Source: Liolophura sinensis (taxonomy: Eukaryota; Mollusca; Polyplacophora; Chitonida; Chitonidae). From it: a stretch of 64,000 nt of DNA. Location of the stretch: the NCBI RefSeq assembly GCF_032854445.1, contig NC_088298.1, positions 6,747,504-6,811,503 on the forward strand. Reading direction: 5' to 3'. The notes beneath the pieces were generated by a model. That model had not been told where the DNA came from and searched no databases. It worked only from the letters and a program-made list of their open reading frames with translations. Positions 54,148 to 63,061 of this stretch are shown here, piece by piece. Within the stretch, counting starts at the first letter, position 1; each line of letters starts with the position of its first letter. A program made the translations under genes and the position numbers.

Positions 54148-54186
<39 letters not shown>
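54148..54186. repeat. (TG)n microsatellite, about 19 dinucleotides
   Basis: Perfect TG run; the cysteine/valine frame over it is an artefact. Confidence 0.97.
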
Positions 54187-54188
<2 letters not shown>

Positions 54189-54189
54189 T

Positions 54190-54685
54190 TACAGTTAGTC
54201 CGACTGTCTTGTTAAAGACAACTAGCACTTCACCAGTGAAGCAGGAGGCTCGAATCCAGTTTATGGCTGAGCTATATTGTGTTTACTTTGTCCACTACCT
54301 AGCCATATGTCACGTAATACAGCAAAAAAAAAAATGAAAAATTGAACATCGCGAAAATACGACATTCTTGCAACAATTCGCAAACCATTACGCATGTGCA
54401 CAGTTCACCCTTTCTGTACATGTTGAAAGATAACGCACCATGGTCAATGTATAGATACTATATACATATTGAAGGTTGTCTGTTATATCTGTTATTAAGC
54501 GAGTAACTGCTGATGCTGCATGATATCGATCCGTTTGTGACAGCTTTTTTCTTTCCACATTGTCTGTGCGAAGACAGATACTTAGAGGTAAATGACAGCT
54601 GTCCATCGGCTTCATAACAGTACAAGCTTTACAGCATGTCTCCACACACAAAAACATCAACCACGGATTAAGTTAATTCTTTAAA
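54190..54685. other. No confident gene
   Basis: GTGAAGCAGGAGGCTCGAAT at 54236 recalls a tRNA-derived B box. The 90-codon minus frame 54388..54660 is unrecognised. Confidence 0.4.
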
Positions 54686-54689
54686 TTAC

Positions 54690-55405
54690 AAATTAAAAGC
54701 ACAACCACTTTTGAGGCTTAATTCTGTTTAAGCCATGGTACTGGCGGGCATTCAAGTAACTACTATTTAAACATTTACATGAAAAGTCAAAATGTAACCC
54801 CAACTGGGCTAAACGTGAACAGTTAGAATGTAATCCTAACTGGGCTAATTGTGAACAGTTAGACTGCAATCCTAACTGGGCTAAACATCAACAGTTAGAG
54901 TGTAACCATAACTGGGCTAAATTTGAACAGCAAAAATGTAAACCTAACTGGGCTAAACATGAACTTTTAGAATGGAATCCTAACTGGGCTAAACATGAAC
55001 AGTTTGAGTGTAACCCTAACTGGGCTAGACGTGAACAGTTAGAATGTAACCCTAACTGGGCTAAACATGAACAGTTACAATGTAATCCTAACTGGGCTAA
55101 ACATGAACAGTTAGAATGTAACCCCAACTGGGCTAACCATGAACAGTTAGAATGTAACTCTTACTGGGCTAAACGTGAACAGTTAGAATGTAATCCTAAC
55201 TGGGCTAAACATGAACAGTTAGAGTGTAAACCTAACTGGGCTAAATGTAAACTTTTACAATGTAACCCTAACTGGGCTAAACGTGAACATTTAGAATGTA
55301 ACCCTAACCAGGCTAAACATGAACAGTTACAATGTGACTCTAATTGGGCTAAGCTGACAAGCAGCTGCATATCACTGGGTACGTGTAACCTTTTGACAGC
55401 CATCA
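54690..55405 (+). repeat. Family A element with internal 36-bp array
   Basis: Left arm: GGCTTAATTCTGTTTAAGCC, TGGTACTGGCGGGC, CTATTTAAACATTTACATGA. Right arm: GCTAAGCTGACAAG, ACGTGTAACCTTTTGACAGC. The array between the arms multiplies the ATGAACAGTTAGAAT...CTAACTG...GTAAA segment. Confidence 0.85.
54790..55362. repeat. 36-bp minisatellite derived from family A, about 16 copies
   Basis: The unit contains AACAGTTAGAATGTAACCCT and AACTGGGCTAAACATG. Family A copies elsewhere have ACATGAACAGTTAGAATAAA then CCCTAACTGAGGTAAACTGA once, so the unit is an internal piece of the element. Minus-strand frames repeat LGLHSNCSCLAQ every 12 residues; these are not genes. Confidence 0.95.
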
Positions 55406-55411
55406 GAAGTC

Positions 55412-55562
55412 ATAGTTTTTTACGCCGTACTGAAGAATAATTCACTAATCCGACGGCGGCCAGCATTATGGCTGGAGGAAACCGGGTAAATCCCCGGGGG
55501 ATACCCACCACCATTCGCAGGTTACTGCCAGGCCTTCCAACGCACAATTCCACCATGATTCC
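55412..55562 (-). mobile_element. SINE, 3' half
   Basis: TTTTTTACGCCGTACTGAAG, CGACGGCGGCCAGCATTATG, CACCACCATTCGCAGGTTAC, reverse orientation. Confidence 0.8.
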
Positions 55563-55744
55563 ACATGGCCAAATAAGTACCTCACACACTGACAGTCGAA
55601 CAACGGATGGCATGATTTAGTTGGTCTCTTCCACAGCTCGTTTTTTTTAGTGAAGCCAAAATAACAATAAAAAAATACTTTGATTACCAGTTTATAGTTT
55701 TGCTATTGAAACTAGTTATGCTCTTGTCTTCATCAGTGACATCT

Positions 55745-55965
55745 AGTAATTTAACGTCACTTTTTACCCAACTATGCACAAACCAGGGACGCATGCCTCG
55801 CTACGGTTTATGCATTTACATGGACAGTTTGAATAAAAACCTAACTGAAGAAAACTGACAAGAGGCCGTCTTTCACCGGTTTCGTGTGGTCATTTGCCAC
55901 TACCACAATGTCTTCTCTTCCCTAGTTTTACTCACCGTACTGTATATTCTATTACATTAAGGTTA
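55745..55965 (+). repeat. Family A dispersed element
   Basis: TTTACATGGACAGTTTGAAT, ACTGACAAGAGGCCGTCTTT, CACCGGTTTCGTGTGGTCAT, AGTTTTACTCACCGTACTG. Confidence 0.8.
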
Positions 55966-55969
55966 TGGC

Positions 55970-56215
55970 AAAACAGGAAACTGTGGATACAGGATGAAGT
56001 CTGACTGAACGAGTGCATGACAATGGCAAGCGATAACTTCCATCCCTGTCATTTAATATTTCGTTCGAAACCACAATTGTAACTATTATGCAGGAATTGG
56101 TATAGATCAAGATGAAAGTAAAATGACCATATTCCGCTTAGTTTAACATATATTTTTCCCACATGTTTAATCTTTTTGTAAATAAATAAAGCGAAGACAT
56201 ATTTTTATGTCTCTG
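55970..56215. other. No gene seen
   Basis: Spacer upstream of the family B RT fragment. Confidence 0.4.
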
Positions 56216-56222
56216 AGGAAGT

Positions 56223-56501
56223 TTGTTCTATTGTCGAGGGCCTTACTTGGATACCAGTATGCTGATGGGTCCTGCATATGGCGTGTACATAACTCACCTT
56301 GTAGCATTTGTTAGAACCTGCGTGCTGTATGACGATTTCAATCAACGTCACAAGCTATTACTTCAAAAACTAGTGTGTGAAGGATATTTCATCAAGCGCC
56401 TTCACTGCAAGACTCTGAAGTTTTACAATGAGTATATTTCTCTTGTAAGTAAATATGGGCAAAGCGTCCAGACTGGCCCGGTGCTTCATGATTGTGTCTA
56501 A
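56223..56501 (+). pseudogene. Family B reverse transcriptase, C-terminal part
   Basis: The best-preserved coding piece of family B: 92 codons, with PYLDTSMLMGPAYGVYITHL at residues 7-26, VAFVRTC at 27-33, a DDFNQRH segment and LVCEGYFIKRLHCKTLKFYN further on, then TAA/TCC 3' sequence. This corresponds to the region after the catalytic palm of a widespread invertebrate RT family (hallmark PSYGVYISQLxRF-like). The ATG is not a real start: homologous bases extend upstream. Palm motifs and endonuclease are missing, so this is a 5'-truncated insertion. Exact clade (non-LTR, Penelope-like or other) cannot be decided from this piece. Confidence 0.7.
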
Positions 56502-56677
56502 TTCCGCTTAACTCGGAGCTAGATGTAATATATTCTTCGTGTTGAGTTAGATCGCTAGATAAATTCAACTAAAGCATTGTACACAATTTGAAAAACTGAT
56601 ATCATTCATTCGCCCAGAACATTCCTTGCATCTTTCCAACTTCACTGATCACTGTTGACTGTTTCATGTATGTATAT
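56502..56677 (+). repeat. Family B 3' region, cut by a Penelope-like element
   Basis: TTCGTGTTGAGTTAGATCGC, ATCATTCATTCGCCCAGAAC, GATCACTGTTGACTGTTTCA, then interrupted at 56678 where the next block (TTTGCATGATTCCGTCC in other copies) should begin. Confidence 0.8.
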
Positions 56678-57176
56678 GAAAAAAAAATAATAAAACGCCT
56701 TCCCAGCTTTCTACGTTCGGTTATATTCCAACTGCAGTTTCAAACTTCATGTTGTTTTCAAGGAATATGAATATGAATGTCCACAGAGGTCTTTATACAG
56801 GATATGTGTTACCAGTAACTAAGGAACATGTTAGGCACATGCCAAAGCAGGCAGTGGTTTAGTTACATGGCATAATACATGGATAATCTGTTGCTGGGAC
56901 CAAGGTCGAACATTTATAAAGCTGTTAAGTAGCGAACAACGGGTTAATCAGTACCTGAGGGTGTCTATCCGCAGGGCGACTAATGATGATGCGTCTTTAT
57001 TAGCATCGAACGGGTGACTCTGCGGATAATCTGTGACATAATATTTGTACAGATACAATGAGTAATATATACAATGAGTAATAAAAATGAACTTTTGAAT
57101 GAAATTTTGTTTGACAAAGTTAATCAACATAAATTATACAAGCACATGGTATATCATCATATTATGAGATACCATA

Positions 57177-57632
57177 TTAGGGCCGATGACTACCATTGAG
57201 ACATGGGTTGTATTTATTCATGAAAAAAGTTTCTTTTACATGTAAGGTGGCTTGATTTTCATCTAATACTTTATAAAATGGAAAGACTTTGAACGAGAGA
57301 GTCAATGATAATGCGCATGAGCGTACGTGCTTACTGACTGGAAGATGACAATATCCTTCATTGTTGATATGTTGTCGATGCAGTGTCAATCTTGAGCGGA
57401 GATCTGAGGTCTGGCCAATATCTTGTTTGCCACACCCCATGCAAACAAGTGCATATACAACATTTTTTACAGTGCAGTACATGTCAAATTTTACATTAAA
57501 CAAACAATCTTCTCTCTCAAACTGAAAACTTGATCCTTCTAACATGTGTATGCATGCTCTATATCTAGGCTTATTACGTTTAGAAACCATTGAAGTCACG
57601 GATTTTTCTGGAGAGTGAGCGCGGGTTAACAT
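57177..57632 (-). pseudogene. GIY-YIG endonuclease domain of the Penelope-like element
   Basis: A 151-codon frame. Residues 59-62 (VYAL) and 71-73 (DIG) occupy the GIY and YIG positions; the second Tyr is Asp here. The CMGC pair (64-67), Arg79/Arg81 and His85 follow the Penelope endonuclease pattern, and KETFFMNKYNPCLN near the end holds the conserved Glu. In the intact element it nicks target DNA to prime reverse transcription. The preceding 57640-57940 bases continue the same protein (RNRGYPEGLIDKGIRTAQS region) but are broken by an in-frame TGA and by a frameshift at an A-run near 57710, so the copy is not functional. Confidence 0.85.
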
Positions 57633-57944
57633 TTTTTTGAGGCTTGGAGCCTGGCGTTTGCTATTAATGACCTTAGATTTGGCTAGAATATCTTTCGTCC
57701 TGTCACTGTTTTTTTAGGTTTGGTAAGGTATTCACAATGACCGGGAAGATGTTGTTATTATTGGGATTATGTATTGAAACAATTGGAATTACCTTCTCCT
57801 CAGGTTTTTTCTGTGAGGGTTCCCTCAGTTCAGTCAACGAATGACTCTGAGCGGTCCTAATTCCTTTGTCAATCAATCCTTCCGGATAACCCCTGTTGCG
57901 TAGTCATGATTTAAGTTCTATTAATCTCTCATTTTGTTTCAGTT

Positions 57945-58184
57945 TTACGTATAGAGTTGTGTGTCCGTGGGTTTTCGATAAATATCAGTTGATATAGAAG
58001 TCCCCTCTTTGAAGATAAGTATATCTAAAAACGGTATTGACTTAGAATTTATTTCCATTGTGAAGGATATTTGAGGATGAAGGTTATTGAGGTTATCAAA
58101 GAGAACAAAGAGAAGGTCTGGTAAGACATATCCTATATAAAGACCTCTGTGGACATTCATATTCATATTCCTTGAAAATAACAT
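57945..58184 (-). pseudogene. Penelope-like RT, thumb-proximal fragment
   Basis: From residue 23 the frame reads DLLFVLFDNLNNLHPQISFT, then IPFLDILIFKEG (50-61) and TDIYRKPTDTQLYT. These are the strongly conserved segments just after the palm of Penelope-like RTs (LN-x-HP-x-I-x-FT, PFLD, KPTDT). Residues 1-22 belong to the terminal inverted repeat rather than to RT. The YxDD-type catalytic motif is missing. Confidence 0.85.
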
Positions 58185-58268
58185 GAAGTTTGAAACTGCA
58201 GTTGGAATATAACAGAATGTAGAAAGTTAAGAAGGCGTTTTATTATTTTTTTTCCTATGTAAATTCTC

Positions 58269-58269
<1 letters not shown>

Positions 58270-58326
<57 letters not shown>
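58270..58326. repeat. (AT)n microsatellite
   Basis: About 27 AT dinucleotides with one interruption; the tyrosine/isoleucine frame over it is an artefact. Confidence 0.97.
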
Positions 58327-58327
<1 letters not shown>

Positions 58328-58329
58328 TG

Positions 58330-59110
58330 GCGATTTGGATGTCATTTTTAACAAAATTGGTGGAAATTTTGCGAAACAATAAGCTGTCACACTCATGTAC
58401 AATAAATACAGGAAATAAAAAAGGTATATTTATTCGTCAATAGACACTGTTGGCTACAATAAAAGAAAATGTTACATGGACGCCAAGGGAAGGGAACAAA
58501 GGAGAGCATGGCGTTAATTTCGCGAAGCAAAGTTTCAAAAAGAAGCAGAGTTTCAAAATCTCTAGTGAAGCATCGCAGTCAAGGCAATGGGGGCTGAGTT
58601 TGAATAAATGAGTGACACTGCGGCCAAAGAGGAGACAGTAAATGGTTTGGGATACCATAATGAGAGGATCCAAAATCAAACAGCAATAGATAGACAATAT
58701 TAAAACCGGCTAAAATGACACCAACCTCAGTTAAAATTTGAAAAACACACGAATATTTTTAAAATATGTAGTATAGGAAACGATACCTCGAAATGTTTTA
58801 GACAAATGACAGTTGATTTCAAGGACACGACGGGACAAGTCAAGAGGTTAGTGTCATCAGAGAGAGAAACAAATTATCACCCCTTTAACGAGCTTTGAAA
58901 ATAGATTGTTAACAAACATTCGCCTGTTTTAGTAAAAGGGAAATAAATTAATTTATTACATTATTTGTACAACTCTCTAAATCAATCTTTGCGGCTTGTT
59001 TTTTGAGAGCCCATCCTACGATTTCCAGCTGGACGCAACCTTGCAATGTTTGTCGCATCGTTGTGTAGAAAGATATATGGTGATTGGATAAAAAAAATAA
59101 ATGTACTCCC
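58330..59110. other. No gene seen
   Basis: The 86-codon minus frame 58437..58697 is unrecognised. Confidence 0.4.
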
Positions 59111-59114
59111 GTAA

Positions 59115-60030
59115 TTATTCATGGTATTGAAACCTATTAACTACAACAACAACAACAACAAAAACATTGTACCACGTTGCCGTCTGTTTTAATATAAGAG
59201 GAGGTAACTCAGTAATTCCGGCACATGTCAGCCGGAAGCTTTCGACATTCGCATCAATGCATTGCTGACAGAGTACTTGAGGTAAAGCATAATAAATCTC
59301 TGGCCATTGATCGATTAGTGGATTATGTTTCACATGACACTGAACTCAACTCAGGTCATTTCTTCGTGCAACTATTTGAAACTGTGTGAATCCAATCGCT
59401 TTTTCTTTATGCCACAACCGGTGTGTTACTGAATCATTTCTTAGTGAATTTAATTGATTTACCCATTTGTTTAAATTCCACAATAGCGGCCTATCGTTAC
59501 TGCTGAGTCACAGTCACACTGCAGATGCATAAACATGAAATGAAGTAAGCATGTGTAGAAAAGACAATTAAAATCTTTATGTGCAAAATAAAAACCTTCG
59601 CTTATTTTCACAGGTTTTTTTCTTCACTGAATAAATTTTGTCAAACATCAAATATCTCTTTAAAAAAGGTCGATGTCACATCATTGTCCACACACATTAT
59701 CAGGAAGGTCCGTAAGACCACCTGACAAACTTAAAACTGATGATTTTAATTCAGTGAAAAACATTAAATGCAGACATTAAATTTCAGATAAAATTCTTAA
59801 TGGTCTGTCTACTGATACATACTTCATGTTCATAATATCGATGTCTTTAAAAGCCACAAACAACAGTAGGGTTCGAATGTGCAACCTCTTTGGGGTGCGG
59901 CCAATCGGCGTGCGGTATAACAGGGCTTCAGTCGAATCAATAATTTAAAATCTTATGGCAAGATTTCGTCTCCCATTTATGTTAGGATGTGCAATACTGC
60001 ACGTCAACCAGATAATCTGCAATTATTTAA
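59115..60030. other. No confident gene; (AAC)n run
   Basis: A short (CAA)n run lies at 59143-59163. The 72-codon minus frame 59115..59333 (CQQCIDANVESFRLTCAG) reads well, but it is on the strand whose 3' side is the triplet run and I recognise no family. Confidence 0.4.
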
Positions 60031-60034
60031 TTAT

Positions 60035-60160
60035 TTGTTTATCTGTTAGGCTGGTATTTTTAACGCTGTGCTCAAGAATTGTTGACTTAATATGACTGCG
60101 GTCACGTGTATAGCTGGAGGAGACCGGTGTGAACAAACGACCTTTGGCAGTTACCTTAAT
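60035..60160 (-). mobile_element. SINE2, reverse copy
   Basis: TGTTAGGCTGGTATTTTTAA, CGCTGTGCTCAAGAATTGTT, AGCTGGAGGAGACCGG, CGACCTTTGGCAGTTACCTT. Confidence 0.6.
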
Positions 60161-60164
60161 CTGA

Positions 60165-60580
60165 GCTGAAGATAGGGTACAAAACATATGCTTAAGTCCC
60201 GCTGTCATATAGGTTGTTGACATGAAAACCCAACTGGTGGCAAAATAGCTGAAACTAGCACAGCTGCAGACTTCATGTTCTGTGGATTGAAACACGATCA
60301 AGTGGTCCAGTCGGATTCTCTCGGGTGGAGGCATCGGCTTTATCTCAGTCTGGCCTATTCCTCAATGTGCCTGAAATTGTAATTGATCTACTTGGTTAAT
60401 ATCGTGGTACACATGCACTGAGCAGTGTGTATACTGGACTGGGTTTGCTTGTATTTGCGTGTCAGCTGACGCTTGTACTATGGATGTCGGTGAGTGAGGG
60501 AGACAGGTATATTGCAGTGAACTAAAATTCTTATGTCTTGATGTTATTATAGACAGCTGATGTTATATACTGCTGGTGTC
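60165..60580. other. No confident gene
   Basis: ATGGATGTCG/GTGAGT at 60480 looks like a start codon plus donor but lacks other support. Confidence 0.4.
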
Positions 60581-60584
60581 ATAC

Positions 60585-61505
60585 ACTGCTGATGTCATAG
60601 ACCGCTGATGTCATAGACTGCTGGTGTCATAGACTGCAGATGTCATACTGCTGAGGGGCCTCCGTGGCTCAGTTGGTTGGCGCGCTAGCGCAGCGTAATG
60701 ACCCAGGAGTCTCTCACCAATGCAGTCGCTGTGAGTTCAAGACCAGCTCATGCTGGCTTCCTCTCCGGCCGTATGTGAGAAGGTCTGTCAGCAACCTGCG
60801 GATGGTCGTGGGTTTCCCCCGGGCCCTGCCCGGTTTCCTCCCACCATAATGCTGGCCGCCGTCGTATAAGTGAAATATTCTTGAGTACGGCGTAAAACAC
60901 CAATCAAAAAAAAAATCATACTGCTGATGTCATAGACTACTGGTGTCATAGACTGTTGATGTCATAGACTGTTGGTCATAGAGTGCTGATGTCATAGACT
61001 GCTGGTGTCATAGACTGCTGGTGTCATAGACTGTTGATGTCATAGACTGTTGATGTCATAGAGTGCTGATGTCATAGGCTGCTGGTGTCATAGACTGTTG
61101 ATGTCATAGACTGTTGATGTCATAGAGTGCTGGTGTCATAGGCTACTGATGTCATGAACTGCAGATGTCATAGACTGTTGGTGTCATTGACTGCAGATGT
61201 TCTAGACTGCTGGCGTCATAGACTGCTGATGTCATTGACTGCTCATGTCATAGATTGGTGATGTCATAGATTGGTGATGTCATAGACTGCTGACATCATA
61301 GACTGCTGATGTCATAGACTACTGATGTCATCGACCGCTGATGTCATAGACTGCTAATGTTCTAGACTGCTGATTTCATAGACTGTTGATGTCATCGACT
61401 GCTGATGTCATCGACTGCTGATGTCATCGACTGCTGATGTCACAAATTGCTGATGTCATAGACTGCTGATGTCATAAATTGCTGATGTCATAGACTGCTG
61501 ATCTG
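60585..61505. repeat. 16-bp minisatellite, about 41 copies, interrupted by a SINE
   Basis: The unit is CATAGACTGCTGATGT with GGTGT, TTGATGT and CGCTGATGT variants. On both sides of the SINE the sequence is the same array. Confidence 0.95.
60655..60915 (+). mobile_element. Full-length SINE with perfect target-site duplication
   Basis: A 261-bp copy very close to the one at 49891. The A box TGGCTCAGTTGG is at 60665-60676 and the B-box-like GAGTTCAAGACC at 60733-60744. It ends ACACCAATC plus an A-run. TCATACTGCTGA precedes (60643-60654) and follows (60916-60927). This 12-mer lacks the GA present in other array units, so it is a genuine target-site duplication rather than array periodicity. Confidence 0.96.
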
Positions 61506-61509
61506 TACA

Positions 61510-61657
61510 GTTTATAATAATTCGTCTGCCTTAGTAAAACATCATCTGCTTATTACATCCTCCGCCTTTAACATCATCCGTCTATAACCTAAAAAATTTA
61601 GGTTAATAACAAACAACAGAATGTACATGTAGTATTTTGATCCGAAGTATAACTTAC
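61510..61657. other. Intronic sequence next to the 61658 exon
   Basis: AT-rich. If the exon at 61658..61760 is real, the 16-bp array also lies in its downstream intron. Confidence 0.5.
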
Positions 61658-61760
61658 AAAAAGATGTGTTTGCTGCAGCTGTTTGATGCGATTATAGTAA
61701 CGTTCTAATGGATTTCCACGTGTCTCAAATAATGTTTTCTGTTGCCGCTCTATTTTTGAC
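61658..61760 (-). CDS. Internal exon of an unrecognised gene
   Basis: The acceptor is a long pyrimidine tract ending TTCTTCAATTTTAG. The donor is CTTTTT/GTAAGT. Between them are 103 bases with exactly one open frame: one base completing a codon, then 34 codons (SKIERQQKTLFETRGNPLER, then YYNRIKQLQQTHLF). The other two frames have stops. The upstream intron is phase 2, the downstream phase 0. The segment is basic, glutamine-rich and predicted helical or coiled-coil-like. I do not recognise the protein. A histidine/glutamine-rich open segment preceded by an acceptor at 62321 on the same strand might belong to the same gene, but phases do not match any obvious donor. Confidence 0.6.
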
Positions 61761-61917
61761 CTAAAATTGAAGAAAATTCAAGAAAAAACTGGTATAATAT
61801 CGCAATGCTATCCAGATTTAAAATGTTGATAAAATGTATGGTTTTGCAGTCTAACCAAGAAGTCTTCAGAATAGTCAAAGTGAAACTTGAAACATGAGGT
61901 TAAATTTATTTAAAAGT

Positions 61918-62122
61918 TCCTTTCCCATTGGCTACGACAATATTCCCGACTATTTATGACCCTCCCACTGACTACGACAGTATTCCCGACTATTTATGAC
62001 CCTCCCACTGACTACGACAATATTCCAGACTATTTATGACCCTCCCACTGACTACGACAATATTCCCGACTATTTATGACCCTCCCACTGACTACGACAA
62101 TATTCCCGACTATTTATGACCA
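61918..62122. repeat. 40-bp tandem repeat, 5 copies
   Basis: The unit is CCCACTGACTACGACAATAT plus TCCCGACTATTTATGACCCT, nearly identical between copies, so it is recent. Confidence 0.95.
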
Positions 62123-62195
62123 TAGTTAGTGTTCGCAACCCAATTGTCAAAGTCCATCACATTGCAGTGCCCTCAGGCCATTTCTGTCGTTACCA

Positions 62196-62321
62196 TCACA
62201 TTATCTGTTCGGCTGGACAACATGGAATTTGAAGGTGTCTATTAGGATGTGAAGGATTTGGTTGTCTGGAGTGCTGTTGGTGGTGGTGTAACAGCCATTG
62301 TGAGTCAGCAGTGGAGGAAAT
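62196..62321 (-). CDS. Weak exon candidate
   Basis: Acceptor ATCATTTTTCAG, then two overlapping open frames: one His/Gln/Pro-rich (LLHHHQQHSRQPNPSHP), the other PLLTHNGCYTTTNSTPDNQI. The only good donor (GATG/GTAACG) comes after a stop in each. It could equally be a chance frame. Confidence 0.22.
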   Translation of the reverse strand: MSSTADSQWLLHHHQQHSRQPNPSHPNRHLQIPCCPAEQIM

Positions 62322-62399
62322 CTGAAAAATGATTTTAAATGTCATTTCAAGTCTTGTGCCCAATTTTGAACATAGGTGTGTCTCATCCTCAGAATAATG

Positions 62400-62865
62400 C
62401 ATTACGTTATCAAAACGACTGTTTTCAAGGCGTAATGATTTGTTATTCTGAATACGAATCCCAAATGTTTTAAATCGCTAAGTAATTATTTTTCTGGAAA
62501 ACAAAAGTGTTTCGAAAGAAAGAAAATTCAATTTTTACTGAGCTTAGCTTAGAATGAATAAGTGATATGAGGTTAACGGACTCATACTTCTTATTACTTG
62601 TGTTATTTGACAAATGTGAGCGGAACATGGAGATTACACATGTATAAGTGATTTTGTTTAAAGGAAATAAAAAGAGATGCATGTCTGTTGACGGGATTAT
62701 TGGTCTGAATTTCCTTTAACCCGGCTGATTGACATCTCTCCTTGTCAATCCAGGCATGTAAACATCTCTGAAATAGCTATTCAACCAACGGATTGGTTGA
62801 ATGACTGATTGATTGATTGGGTGAATCATCCTTATTTAAAGCCGTACCAATATAGCATGCTGGTC
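62400..62865. other. No gene seen
   Basis: AT-rich with a short GATTGATTGATTG run near 62805. Confidence 0.45.
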
Positions 62866-62867
62866 TA

Positions 62868-63060
62868 TAATTAAAGCCTTACAACATAGAGAGTAAGACC
62901 AGAGCAGCGACGACAGTATGATAGGTGGGAAATGGTCACACGTAACCGGTGAAATACGTTTACAGCATAGAGAATGAAACCTGGGCAGCTAGGACAGTGT
63001 AATAGCTGGCAAATGGTCACACATAACTGGTGAAATACGGCCTATTCCCAATTTACGGTA
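62868..63060 (-). repeat. Family A element with partial tandem duplication
   Basis: The end block (AGCATAGAGA..., GACAGTGT/ATGATAG, GGCAAATGGTCACAC, GGTGAAATACG) occurs twice in succession, at 62880-62958 and 62960-63045. Confidence 0.8.
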
Positions 63061-63061
63061 C

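Larger units (their letters stand above)
56678..58254 (-). mobile_element. Penelope-like retroelement with terminal inverted repeat
   Basis: Minus-strand element encoding an RT end (57945..58184) and a GIY-YIG endonuclease (57177..57632). It is bounded by inverted copies of a roughly 137-bp segment: 56678-56815 on plus and 58254-58118 on minus share TAATAAAACGCCTTC, CAACTGCAGTTTCAAACTTC and GGAATATGAATATGAATGTC. Terminal duplications in direct or inverted orientation are typical of Penelope-like elements. The RT fingers and palm are absent, so the copy is 5'-incomplete. The insertion splits a family B copy, giving relative age. Confidence 0.8.

Noticed and set aside
54888-55403. Cysteine-containing repeat protein (LGLHSNCSCLAQ units)
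   Set aside because: Exactly follows the 36-bp DNA repeat inside a family A element.
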